DNA from: Angomonas ambiguus
Lineage: Eukaryota; Euglenozoa; Kinetoplastea; Trypanosomatida; Trypanosomatidae
Length of the DNA stretch: 64,000 nt
Direction: 5' to 3'
NCBI GenBank assembly: GCA_019695575.1
Contig: JADNSB010000021.1
Span: forward strand, 1 to 64,000
Part shown: positions 46,409 to 55,900 of the stretch, one piece after another
Numbering within the stretch: position 1 is the stretch's first letter
How the letters are laid out: each line of letters starts with the position of its first letter
Notes under the pieces: model-generated
What the model was told of the DNA's origin: nothing
Database searches by the model: none
What the model saw: only the letters and a program-made list of their open reading frames with translations
Position numbers and translations under genes: made by a program

Positions 46409-46774
46409 CTAGTTATCCTCGGAGACATCCTCTATTCCCTCAAAGTCGTCGTCATCGTCATCGTCTAAGAAGTCGTCCCCTTCCACCGGCTCAACGTATC
46501 CGGACAAGTGTACACTACCACCGCCAGAGGCAGAAAAGGACACTTTTTGATCAAAACCAAAAATTAAATCGACGGAAACTTGGTATATATTCTTCTTTGG
46601 GTCTAACGTGCAGAGAAGGAAAGACTCCCCCTTCAGAACGGCGTGGACCGCCATCTCGGTGTTGCAGTTCCCAGGCAGAGCTACCTGGGTCAGTCGGAGC
46701 ACACATTGATCCGGTATCTTCAGTGGCACCGGGGAGCGCCCACCCACCACTTCCAAGCCATAAAAGCCTTCCAT
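46409..46774 (-). CDS. short nucleoplasmin-like protein (NPL domain with acidic tail only)
   Basis: The start at 46774 (MEGFYGLEVVGGRSPVPLKIP) is set by alignment with the neighbouring paralogue (MEGFYGTIVNSG). The 42 codons upstream in the frame are a Phe/Pro-rich translation of the splice-acceptor region. The 121-residue product is almost only an NPL domain (SVHLSGYVEPVEGDD marks its end) followed by a short acidic tail (FLDDDDDDDFEGIEDVSEDN). It lacks the basic or RGG tails of the two downstream paralogues. It could co-assemble with them in mixed pentamers; this is inference. Confidence 0.85.
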   Translation of the reverse strand: MEGFYGLEVVGGRSPVPLKIPDQCVLRLTQVALPGNCNTEMAVHAVLKGESFLLCTLDPKKNIYQVSVDLIFGFDQKVSFSASGGGSVHLSGYVEPVEGDDFLDDDDDDDFEGIEDVSEDN

Positions 46775-47004
46775 AGATGCAGAATGAGGGTAGCAGGCAC
46801 CCTTCCTAAATACTTGAGGGGGGGGGAGTGTTGGAAAGAAAAGAAAGGGAAAGAGAAGACAAGAGAGGTAAAAGATATAAAAAGCGTAATTCAACTGCAT
46901 GGGAAGAAAAAGCGTTTAATGTGGACAGCTGGATAGTTTCATACAGAGAGATCCAGTGAGTCTTTTACAAACAGATGGTAATGGTATCGTATGGTATGGT
47001 GTAG

Positions 47005-48594
47005 CTAATCGGACTCTTCCGTGTTCCCTGGAGAACCACCAGAAACTTCTCTCTTCTGTTTCTTTGTACTACTCTCCAGAGAAATCAGCGAGATGCAATT
47101 TCCAAAGTGAGAAACGGCGTAAACGAGCACATCATCGGCCGCATTCACCAACGCTACCCCTGTTGGGATAAATCTCGGTATGCCCGTCGCGTCAAATGTT
47201 TTTGATGCGTCCTTTGATTCCCCTTTTCCGTTAGAAAGTCGCAAGGTAAGACTGGGGTAGGCCTTTAAGCTGCCCAAGGTGGAGTTACCCACAAACAAGT
47301 AGAATGTGTTATCATTGGTGGCTGCTGCAAACCAATACTTTTCATACACTCTTTTTACTGAAATTCGGTGTAATACAAAAGGCTCCGAAGAATAAGCCGT
47401 GAAAGAACCGACGGCTGGTTTAGGAGTTTCTTTTAGGATCAATTCACACAGTTCAACGGACGGTGCAGTCTCGTCCCACACCACACCGCTACTCCCCTCG
47501 CCGGTGGCGATCTGCGCACTAGACAGCTTCAGTCCCGCCTCTGCCACCACGACGCGGTGGTCCTGTGCCCTGAACGCCGGGGCGGCAGAGGTAATACGGG
47601 AGTTGGAGGTGTTCGATTCCACTACCCCGTTGAGTAACTTGACGACGACGGCGTAAGGGTCGTACGGAGAAGAACAGAGTAACGCCCCTTTTTGTAGAAA
47701 TGACAGTGCCTCCGCTTTCCCCCGCGTGTCTGTGTCCTTCTCCGGGGTTTTATTCTTGTTGTAAGGGAAAAGAGGCACAATGGAAGTGATGGGAAAGAAG
47801 AAGGACCCACAGCCCCCCAACTCCACCGAGCGGACCACCGAGTGGATACCACCACTGGGGTCCAAGTCATAGACGAGTGCCCCGGAACTGTAGGTCCCCA
47901 CCACTAGGAAAGAAAACCGGACCGTTTCGGCAATATCGAGGGGTACGGTGCCCCGCGGAAGTGGAAAGCGTCTCTTGGTCGCTGCGTTTCGAGACAGCCG
48001 CGGTCCAGTGGGGGGGACGGGGACCACAATACACTCCACGCACTCCTCTAAAGGGAGCGAGACAAGCAGTTGATTCGGATGACAAGACCGCCACAGCACC
48101 TTGTACGGTACACTGCGAAACAAGGAGGTCACCACCGACGATGCCTCCGACTCGGGATGGGTGGGGACCGACGCGGCACCGCACACCCCCAGCACCGCAG
48201 ACAGTTCCCCCACCACCACCTCCCCCAGCGGGAGGGTGGAGTCGGTCCCCCACTGCTCTGAAACCCCTCCCGACCAGTAGAGCGAGGTCCCGTCGGTAAA
48301 GTCGATTGGGGAAGAAAGTGGTAAAAGAGGCAGCACGAGTGGCGCCCCTGTCGTGAGCAACACCGACACCCGACCCACGGAGAAGGGATCGCCGGTTAAG
48401 GAAGCGATGTAAACAGACGACTCGGGCGGTGACAGCTGCTGGCGGAATACCTCCTCCCTCCACTGACTAGACTCTTTACTAAAAAAAGCATCCTCCCTGG
48501 AGGGCCAGGTCCACGTCAGAGGGTGCACTGCCTGGGTCAGCTGTAAACGATGAGGATGACCAGTATATTCAAACTCGAGAGTAGGCGGATTCAT
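47005..48594 (-). CDS. unknown protein, possibly beta-propeller
   Basis: I do not recognise this product. From the ATG at 48594 (MNPPTLEFEYTGHPHRLQL) it has 529 residues. The frame upstream is a Phe/Ser-rich translation of the pyrimidine tract (about 48665-48700) and is excluded. The sequence alternates short hydrophobic strands with polar turns throughout (VRFSFLVVGTYSSGALVYDLDPSGGIHSVV, YWFAAATNDNTFYLFVG), which suggests a beta-propeller. The C-terminus is basic and Ser-rich (STKKQKREVSGG), a possible nuclear signal. There is no membrane span. A kinetoplastid-specific nuclear or scaffold protein is plausible. Confidence 0.8.
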   Translation of the reverse strand: MNPPTLEFEYTGHPHRLQLTQAVHPLTWTWPSREDAFFSKESSQWREEVFRQQLSPPESSVYIASLTGDPFSVGRVSVLLTTGAPLVLPLLPLSSPIDFTDGTSLYWSGGVSEQWGTDSTLPLGEVVVGELSAVLGVCGAASVPTHPESEASSVVTSLFRSVPYKVLWRSCHPNQLLVSLPLEECVECIVVPVPPTGPRLSRNAATKRRFPLPRGTVPLDIAETVRFSFLVVGTYSSGALVYDLDPSGGIHSVVRSVELGGCGSFFFPITSIVPLFPYNKNKTPEKDTDTRGKAEALSFLQKGALLCSSPYDPYAVVVKLLNGVVESNTSNSRITSAAPAFRAQDHRVVVAEAGLKLSSAQIATGEGSSGVVWDETAPSVELCELILKETPKPAVGSFTAYSSEPFVLHRISVKRVYEKYWFAAATNDNTFYLFVGNSTLGSLKAYPSLTLRLSNGKGESKDASKTFDATGIPRFIPTGVALVNAADDVLVYAVSHFGNCISLISLESSTKKQKREVSGGSPGNTEESD

Positions 48595-49085
48595 AAGGTA
48601 CTTTAGAGTACTGAAGGGGACATTTAAAAATAATACACCACAGTGACAACTTAAATTGAAGCAATTGAAGTGAAAAGAAAAAGAAAAAAGAGAGAGGGTG
48701 GTGAAGTGCAAGGTGTATGAATCTGTGGTTGAACCTCAGTCACCCCCCTGTCAATAAAGGGGTAGTTAAAAAACAAAACAAAAAGTAGAGAAATACTTTG
48801 TATTAAAATATACTAATACTAATAAATATTTTTATTATTAATATTATTATATAAATCTGTCTAATGGGAAGTATCTAATTAAAAAAAAAAAAAACAGTAA
48901 TCATATTAATACAGAAAAGAATCTAGACGGGTTGAAATCCGAGAGAGGGGGTATTCAAAAAATAAAAAAAAATCTAACAAGAATTATTACGCTTTTATAT
49001 CTATCGAGTGGTTAATGTGTGGCTAATACCTCCCCTACCCTCCATTCAGTACCCCTGTGTTAGGTTGGTTCTTGATGTAAAGTTT
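48595..49085 (-). other. intergenic spacer, A/T-rich
   Basis: It holds the pyrimidine tract of the preceding gene (purine run about 48665-48700 on plus) and a long A/T-rich stretch (48770-48990) with AAT/ATT runs, probably the 3' UTR of the coiled-coil gene ending at 49086. No gene is recognised. Confidence 0.6.
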
Positions 49086-52000
49086 TTAAAAGTAACGCCC
49101 TCCTGTGGTGGAAAGACGTCGTGTTGTGCTACTGGACGTTGGACTTGGGGCGGGAACCGGAACGGACAAGTTGGCGTTCAAGGACCCCAACGTACCCCGA
49201 CTGGGGGACGGAGGACCGACCGAGAGACCAGTCGACGTGGGCACAGGGGTTGGGGGGCCGTACGTGTTGAGCGAGGAGGTACCCAGTGGTTTAGAAAGAG
49301 AAGAGGAATACGTGGTCGGGGCGTAGGGCGTCGGAACCGCAGGGGAGGTGGAGTTGGACAGCGGAGAAGGGCTGACACGGGGCGGGCTGCTGGTGCTGGT
49401 GCTGGGTGGATTCACGCTGAGACCCGTGTATCCTTGAGGGGTGACGGTCAACGTCGTGGGGTAGGAGGACGTAGTAGAGGTGCCATAGGAGGAGTAGGGG
49501 GCTGGGGTGACGCTGGGGGAGGTGGTGTGGCTCGTACCGGTGGTATTCAGGTAGGACGGAGAAAAGTTGGTCGAGGTGGTGGTTGTGGTGGAAGTGGTGG
49601 GTTTACTCAGTTGGAGTCCAGTGTTGAAACTGTTAGGAACGGGAATGGCAAGACCACTGCTGGAGTCACTACTGTTGTCGTCGAACGAATTAGGATTGGG
49701 TGGTTTATAGAGAGCGTTGTTGGTGGTATTTACTGCGGTAAAGACATTTCCGGTATTCGAGTTCAAGCCGGTGTTGTACCCCGTCGTCGTGGTACCGCCA
49801 TACGATGTGGTGCCCGTGTTGGAGGAAAGTCCAGCGACGGAAAGGTACGGGGAGGTGGAATTGGTGGTTTTATTCTCACTCGTGTAAGAGGTACCGTAGG
49901 CGGTAGAACTGGGCTTCGGGGGGTCGAGGAGAGAATTGTAATTAGTCGTTGTGGTAGTAGTAGTAGTGGTGGCAGGCTTTGGGGGGTCGAGGAACGAGCT
50001 GTAGTTGGTGGTCGACGACTTGGGAAGGTCGGGGGCGTCAAAGCTGTTGGACGGGCGTGGTGGGGATGAGACAAGAGAGGGTTGGTTCAATGTATTGGAA
50101 TAGTTTTGGTTACTGTACGTGTTAGTGGTGGAAGTGCTTGGGTTACCACTGTCCAGTAGGCCTGGGGACAGTTGAGGAGGAGGTCGTAGCGGGCTTGAGC
50201 GATTTTGATTCTCCTGACTCGTCAGATAAGACGAGCCCTCCCCTGGCTTCGGTACCGAGTACGCACTGCTGGTATTGATACTGTTCCGTCTCTCTTCAAA
50301 GGAGGTGGGCTGACGCGTCAACGAGTCTCGGAGATCTCTTATGTCGTTCTGTAGTCTTCTTATGGTTTCGTCCTTCTCATTCAACAGTCGCTGTGTCTCT
50401 CCATCCTTGGTAGACACAGAGGCCAGTTTGGCTTCATGAGAGCGCAGTTCTTGATCGAGCCGACTATTGTCCTCTTGAAGGCGACGAATGCGCTCTGTCA
50501 AGGTGCGAATCTCTTCCTCTCTCTCCCTGACCACGCGTTGAAGATTATCCGCCGACCGATCGCCACGCTGTTGAAGCTCCTCGAAATTCGTCTTCCACTC
50601 GGCGATGGCTCGACGGGCATCTTCTGTTTCTCGTTTGGCTTGGGCAATGTCGGAATCCTTTTCCTGCAGCTGTCGTTGCAGCTTCTGCACCGCGTCATCT
50701 TTGCTGAACTTGGAGTTCGTAATCTCATCCCGAAGCTCCGCAATTTGTTTGCGGGACTCGGACAGCTCCGCGCGGGCCTGCTGAACCTCCCGGTCCTTTG
50801 CCTCTAGTGCACTTCGGTGCATGCGTTCACGTTGTTCTCGGTCCTGGGCTATTTCATCCTGTAAATGTTGCGCACGGGCCTTTGCATCGCGAAGTTCGTA
50901 CTCTAGATTACCCTGTTTGTCCACCTCCGCCTGTAACTGACGGATCTGACTCTGTCGACTCTCCAGTTCTTGTTCCAGTTGCTGCAACCGAGAGCGGGAC
51001 TCCGCCTTATCCCGCTCCGTGGATTCCTGTGAGCGTTTAGCGGTTGCCACTTCATCTTCGAGGGCGCGAATGCGACGATTTAATTGGGTCTTTTCCCCCT
51101 CCCACTGCTTTCTTTCCTCCTCGTGTCTATCGTTTATCTTTCTCATGTCGGACTCCCTTGCACTCTCCAACTTTGAAGACACAGACTCCTCTACCCTCTG
51201 AATTTCCTTCTTCAAGCGCTCCACCTCCTCTTCGTGCTGTTCCCTTTCATTGCGTAACGTGTCCTTTAACTGCTGGGATTCCCTCTTGGCGTCTTCGCAG
51301 TCCTTCATGATCTGCTTTTCCTTTGCCAAATACTCGCTCTGTATCGATTGTAGAGAAGAGGATTGTGCCAGAGTACGTTCCTCCAACTCCCGCTGTCGCT
51401 TCTCTGTTCTTCGCTTATTGTCCTCCAGTTCCGTCTTCTCCCTTTCCAGGCGCTTCACCTCCTCTCGTAGCCGCGTGAGCTCCATCGTACTGGAAAAGCT
51501 TTCGGTTTGATTCTGTGCTTTCAAAACGGCCTCCGCCTTTTTGTCCTCTAGCTCCCGTTGGAGGGCAGAAACTTTGTTTTCAAGGGTTTCAATCTCCACG
51601 TCTTTGCTGCGTACCAGGGAATTCAGGTTGTCCTTCACTTCCTCCAAGCGCCTTTCGTGGTTGTACTGCATTCGCTCCCTTTCCTCGACGTGTCGTCTCT
51701 GTAGCTCTCTCTTATCCTCTTCGTAGAGACGCTGCAGTTTTTCAATGGCGGTTCGATGCGTCTCCGATAAAGAAGCACTGCTTTCTCTCTCTTTGGAGCT
51801 TTCCATTTTACTCTGCGTTCTCAAATTTTCAATTTCGGTGATGAGTTTAGCCAGTTGTTGCCTAGACTCATTCAGTTGGTCTTCGCTACGACGCGCTCGG
51901 TCTTGATCCTGTTGCAGTTGATGATGGAGATTAGCCAGCTCAGTGCTTCTCTGTATCTCGGCCTTTTCCATACGGCGCGTCCACTCCTCTTCCTTGGCAG

Positions 52001-52628
52001 CAAGTTCCGCACGGTGTGCCTCATCCCGAGACTTCATTTCCTCCGCGAGGCGATCCATCATGTTCTTTTGGGCCTCTTTGATACAACTCTCAATCTGCTT
52101 GCTGGTTTGGGCCGTTTGAGTGATTTCATTCGCGCGAATTTGGGATTCTTCCTTCATGCGCTGGAGTTCCCGCTGATACTGCAATTCTCGTCGTCTGTCC
52201 TCTTCCTCCAAGCGACGCTGGCGCTCCCTCTCCGCCTCCTTCTCTCGCTCCAACTTCCACTCCTCTAGTTCCCTTTCCTTTTGCAAGAGTCGCTCCTGCT
52301 GCTCCATCACCCGTTTCGCGCGGTCTTCCTCAATCTGTCGTGCCAGCTCCATCATATGCCGTCGCTCCTCCGCCTCCTCCTCCAGCCGCTGCTGGGAGTA
52401 CATTTCCCTCCTTTGGGCCTCACTGGCCATTTGCATCCGATAAAATTCATTTTTCAGGTCCGCCTCCCGTCGCAGTAGAGAGGCCTCTAAACCCGCCGAT
52501 GAGCGGGACGGGACGTAGAGGGAAAGGGCGGATTCCGAAGAATAGGGAGCCGCTACACCACAACGAGTGGGAGGGGGCATGGCGGCGCTAAACGTCGAGT
52601 AGAAATAAGGCGTTCGAAAGTCACTCAT
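49086..52628 (-). CDS. long coiled-coil protein with Ser/Thr/Asn-rich low-complexity tail
   Basis: The 1180-residue product starts with a short Pro/Ser-rich head (1-45), then a nearly continuous charged coiled coil (about 45-745). The coil has strong heptads (RRLEEEDRRRELQYQRELQRMKEE, many E/R/Q/L). The last 435 residues are low complexity: Pro, Ser, Thr, Asn and Gly, with TTTTTT runs and repeated SLLDPPKP/SFLDPPKP units at about 860-900. Such proteins are typical of the kinetoplastid cytoskeleton (flagellum attachment, basal body, paraflagellar structures). No specific family is recognised. On the opposite strand the tail produces a long spurious open frame. Confidence 0.85.
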   Translation of the reverse strand: MSDFRTPYFYSTFSAAMPPPTRCGVAAPYSSESALSLYVPSRSSAGLEASLLRREADLKNEFYRMQMASEAQRREMYSQQRLEEEAEERRHMMELARQIEEDRAKRVMEQQERLLQKERELEEWKLEREKEAERERQRRLEEEDRRRELQYQRELQRMKEESQIRANEITQTAQTSKQIESCIKEAQKNMMDRLAEEMKSRDEAHRAELAAKEEEWTRRMEKAEIQRSTELANLHHQLQQDQDRARRSEDQLNESRQQLAKLITEIENLRTQSKMESSKERESSASLSETHRTAIEKLQRLYEEDKRELQRRHVEERERMQYNHERRLEEVKDNLNSLVRSKDVEIETLENKVSALQRELEDKKAEAVLKAQNQTESFSSTMELTRLREEVKRLEREKTELEDNKRRTEKRQRELEERTLAQSSSLQSIQSEYLAKEKQIMKDCEDAKRESQQLKDTLRNEREQHEEEVERLKKEIQRVEESVSSKLESARESDMRKINDRHEEERKQWEGEKTQLNRRIRALEDEVATAKRSQESTERDKAESRSRLQQLEQELESRQSQIRQLQAEVDKQGNLEYELRDAKARAQHLQDEIAQDREQRERMHRSALEAKDREVQQARAELSESRKQIAELRDEITNSKFSKDDAVQKLQRQLQEKDSDIAQAKRETEDARRAIAEWKTNFEELQQRGDRSADNLQRVVREREEEIRTLTERIRRLQEDNSRLDQELRSHEAKLASVSTKDGETQRLLNEKDETIRRLQNDIRDLRDSLTRQPTSFEERRNSINTSSAYSVPKPGEGSSYLTSQENQNRSSPLRPPPQLSPGLLDSGNPSTSTTNTYSNQNYSNTLNQPSLVSSPPRPSNSFDAPDLPKSSTTNYSSFLDPPKPATTTTTTTTTNYNSLLDPPKPSSTAYGTSYTSENKTTNSTSPYLSVAGLSSNTGTTSYGGTTTTGYNTGLNSNTGNVFTAVNTTNNALYKPPNPNSFDDNSSDSSSGLAIPVPNSFNTGLQLSKPTTSTTTTTSTNFSPSYLNTTGTSHTTSPSVTPAPYSSYGTSTTSSYPTTLTVTPQGYTGLSVNPPSTSTSSPPRVSPSPLSNSTSPAVPTPYAPTTYSSSLSKPLGTSSLNTYGPPTPVPTSTGLSVGPPSPSRGTLGSLNANLSVPVPAPSPTSSSTTRRLSTTGGRYF

Positions 52629-52997
52629 CGTGGTGGTACTATTGTTTGTTTGAGTACAAAAAAAAAATCGATGGTCTATGCACTATGCACAAAAACAGAA
52701 GAGAAAAAAAAAAAGAATCTATATTTTCTAATATAAAGGTGGTCGGATGAAAAGAAGACGGGGAGGCAAAAAGAGAAAGGGAAAAATACTTGGATCAGCA
52801 TTCTGCGTTACAATGCTTCAAAAGCATAGAAGGGCACAAGAATCAAAACGAAGAAAAAAAAAAAACAGGTGTACCAGTGAGAAAAAAAAAAAAACGTTCA
52901 GAGTGAGAATAGTTTACAAAATCAACGCAACGAAAAATTGCGCCAGAAACATTTAAACAGTGTCGTAAAGTATATATTTATGTACATTAAAAACGAA
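52629..52997 (-). other. intergenic spacer
   Basis: Several strong purine runs on plus (52700-52715, 52740-52790, 52848-52868, 52880-52895) are pyrimidine tracts for the coiled-coil gene. The remainder is the 3' UTR of the P-loop gene. An open frame on the plus strand here is lysine/arginine-rich and reflects the composition only. Confidence 0.6.
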
Positions 52998-55900
52998 TTA
53001 AGAAGTCGGCCCTCCATCCCCCTCTTGCTTCAGGCGAATCGTAGTCTTTAGCGACTCATTCCGAACTTCACTTAATGCTTCCCCTATTTCGGAGGCCGCC
53101 TTAAACACGTGACGCACCACCGCCACAGCGGAGTCGTATGTTTTGGCAGAGGTGAGTCGAATAACCTCCCTCTCCAGTGCGTCGGTGTTCACCTCAAGGT
53201 CGTCAATTCTCTCCCCCATCTGCGCCGCCCAATGGAGTTGCATTTCCTGCAGAGACAGTGAGAGTTTGGAGAGTGTCTCCCCGTAGCCCGTCGTGTCGAG
53301 GCTAAACCAAGGGTGATAGGGCATCGAGAGCAGCACTTCCTCCCAGGCGTTGAGAAGAATCCACACCATGGCGTGTTCCTTAAGGTGAACGGATGGTAGG
53401 GAACGAGTGGGGTCCCGCCACTCTTGCAATCTAAGCTTCCACTTGACTTGTTTTTCCTGAGAGTTGTTGCTAGTAAAAAAAGAGGGAACGTCCTGTGACG
53501 ACGAAACAGGTGATCGGCGCTTCGACGGCAACACTGTAGGGTAGGTGATGGGGGGCATCTCGGAGGGGAGAAAGACGAAATCCACCTTATCCCGCCGTCT
53601 AATATCTGGAAAAGGATTGTTTTGTCGACACCAGCGTTGCATAAAGCGGAAAACACGGTGGGAGAGAAAGTACAGTGAGTCGGAGGGATTGGGAAGTGAT
53701 GGACGAGTGGATAACGGCTCAGTACCCTCGGGGGTGTCCTTCCCCCCCTTGATATCGGACGTGGAGCTTACCACACTAGCTGACTTTGAACTGGGCAACC
53801 CTCTAAAGTAGTTCTCCGGACCCACCGCAGTATCCGGACTAAAGAGCTCTTGAATGACCACCGTGTTCACGACTTGTACCTTGGCCCCAACCCCACTCAT
53901 TCGTCGTGGGCGCGACGTCTGCGGTGATGTGGTAGTGGTGGAAGGTGGCTGAGGGGAGAGTCGTTCCTTTGCGGTAGCAGTGTGGAACATGGCTAAACTA
54001 CGGATCTGATCTTCGCAGAGGGTGGAGCGCAACACACTGATAAACTCTGTGAGTTCAGAAGACCTCCGCATGGACAGTACATCCTCGCCATCGCAACCAT
54101 CAATGGCATCCTTCAGTTCATCGAGAGGAAAAGTATCCTGGGGGGGTTTCGTTTGCTTCAGTGCCTCTGTAAAGTGACCTAATTCATTTTGGGTGACCGC
54201 AATTTCAGAGGACACAAAGTGACGTAGGTACGGAAGCGAACCGAAGCAAAACGCCAAGAAAAAGTTGATCATTTCCGTATTCATCTGCGAGACGTGAGTG
54301 ATCAACTCCACTTCTAGATCGCGTCTCGTTTGAAGAAGTTGGTTCCACCTGTGTTCGAGCAGCTGAAACTGTGCCTCCTGTCGTACACTGGGCTCCCGCT
54401 CTCGTACGTACGCCGGGGGAGTAGCCTGAATCACACTCGATGCACGTGGCGGTGGAGGTGGTCGTTCTTCCGGTGGATTGTCCCCTCGTGTAGGGCTCGG
54501 CTGATTCAAAAGCGTAAAGTAGAGGTAATTTTGAGTAAACGCGTCCATCTCTTTGCGCGCCTCTTCAATCCGTACGTTTAAAAAAAACAGCTCACGGTCG
54601 GCGCGTCGTTCGATGAAGAAGGCACGAAAACTGGTACACACTGCTAAAAACCGTTTATACGCCTTCTGCAGTCCTACATCCGACTGCACATCCATCTCCG
54701 AGGGCTCCTTTTGGTCTACCAAAATGGACCGTACATCACGTAAAAACCGCTCCGCCAGAAAAGAAAAGACCTCCTGCATTCTATTTTCGACCGAAACGAC
54801 TCTCTCCAGTGGAGTCTTGCTTTGGTGCTGTTGTATCGACTTTTCCACTACTTCACGTCGCTCTTTCAGGTGGGTGAGTTTGTCGTGGTTTACTTTTACA
54901 CGCGACGAAGCCGTCTCGGCCGCCTTTGGTAACACTCGAAGGAGCTGAAAGGACCACATCATAACGGACGCCGCCCCTTGTGATACCACGAAGGAGGAAG
55001 AGTGATGTTCAAAGTCTCTCGCCAATTTGTAAAGGTAAAAGGCACCGCTTCGATACCACAAGTCCCTCTGAGCGTGACAACGAATAAACTGCAGTAGGGT
55101 TTCCCGATCGCCCCGGTACATTTCAGTGGAGAAAAAGGGAGGGCCAAATACCATACTACAGTAGGCATTGGTCGCCTCGGGGAGCTGGTTCACTTTTAAT
55201 CGCGGAAGCGGTCCTACTGGAGTGGGGGAAAGAATACTCTTGGGTAGTACAGCACTTACGCTGGTGCTGCCAACACTTCGCAGACTCCACGCCCCAGTTT
55301 GGGAGTCCTCCAGAAGGGGAGTGGGGGGTGACTTGACGGCGGAGGTGGAGGGGCCCTGAGAGTCGTCATACAGGGCATAGAGAAAGTCCCGCGCTATACG
55401 ACTGAGAGGGTAACTGAACGGAATTAATTGCCAATGTTGTATAGTGACCCCATAGACGGAATTCATATAGTCTAGAAATTTGCGGCACACTCCAAGCACG
55501 GTGGATTCAGTGATCGGACCACTACTCTCCTTTTCGCTCTGGAGGTGTTCCATCCCAGTAAAGATGAAAACCGTTTGAGACACCACACTCTGACGCAAAC
55601 ACTCCGACAGTAGGGGGGTGTCGGTACCAATATGCGTGGGCCAGGACCCGAGGGAGCCGTAGTCGTTCAGCGAGGAAGGCTCCATAAAAGGGGGAAATAA
55701 CAAGGAAAGAAACCCCCACTGCTCCTTCATGACGTCAGAGGCACGGATGCAGAAGAACACAGCGTCAGCCAAGGCGGCCGCGGGAACCTGAGGAAAGGCT
55801 GGCCCCTCCCAGCGAATGGCGCCCTCCTCCGCTTCCTGTAATACCCATGGTAACTCGGTCGTGGGGGGCTGCTGTACAGGGGGTCGAGAGTAGGGAGAGG

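Noticed and set aside
49008-50069. 353-codon Gly/Arg-rich ORF on the plus strand
   Set aside because: It is the antisense shadow of the Ser/Thr/Asn-rich tail of the coiled-coil gene. It would also be the only sense-opposed gene in the window and lacks its own acceptor signals.
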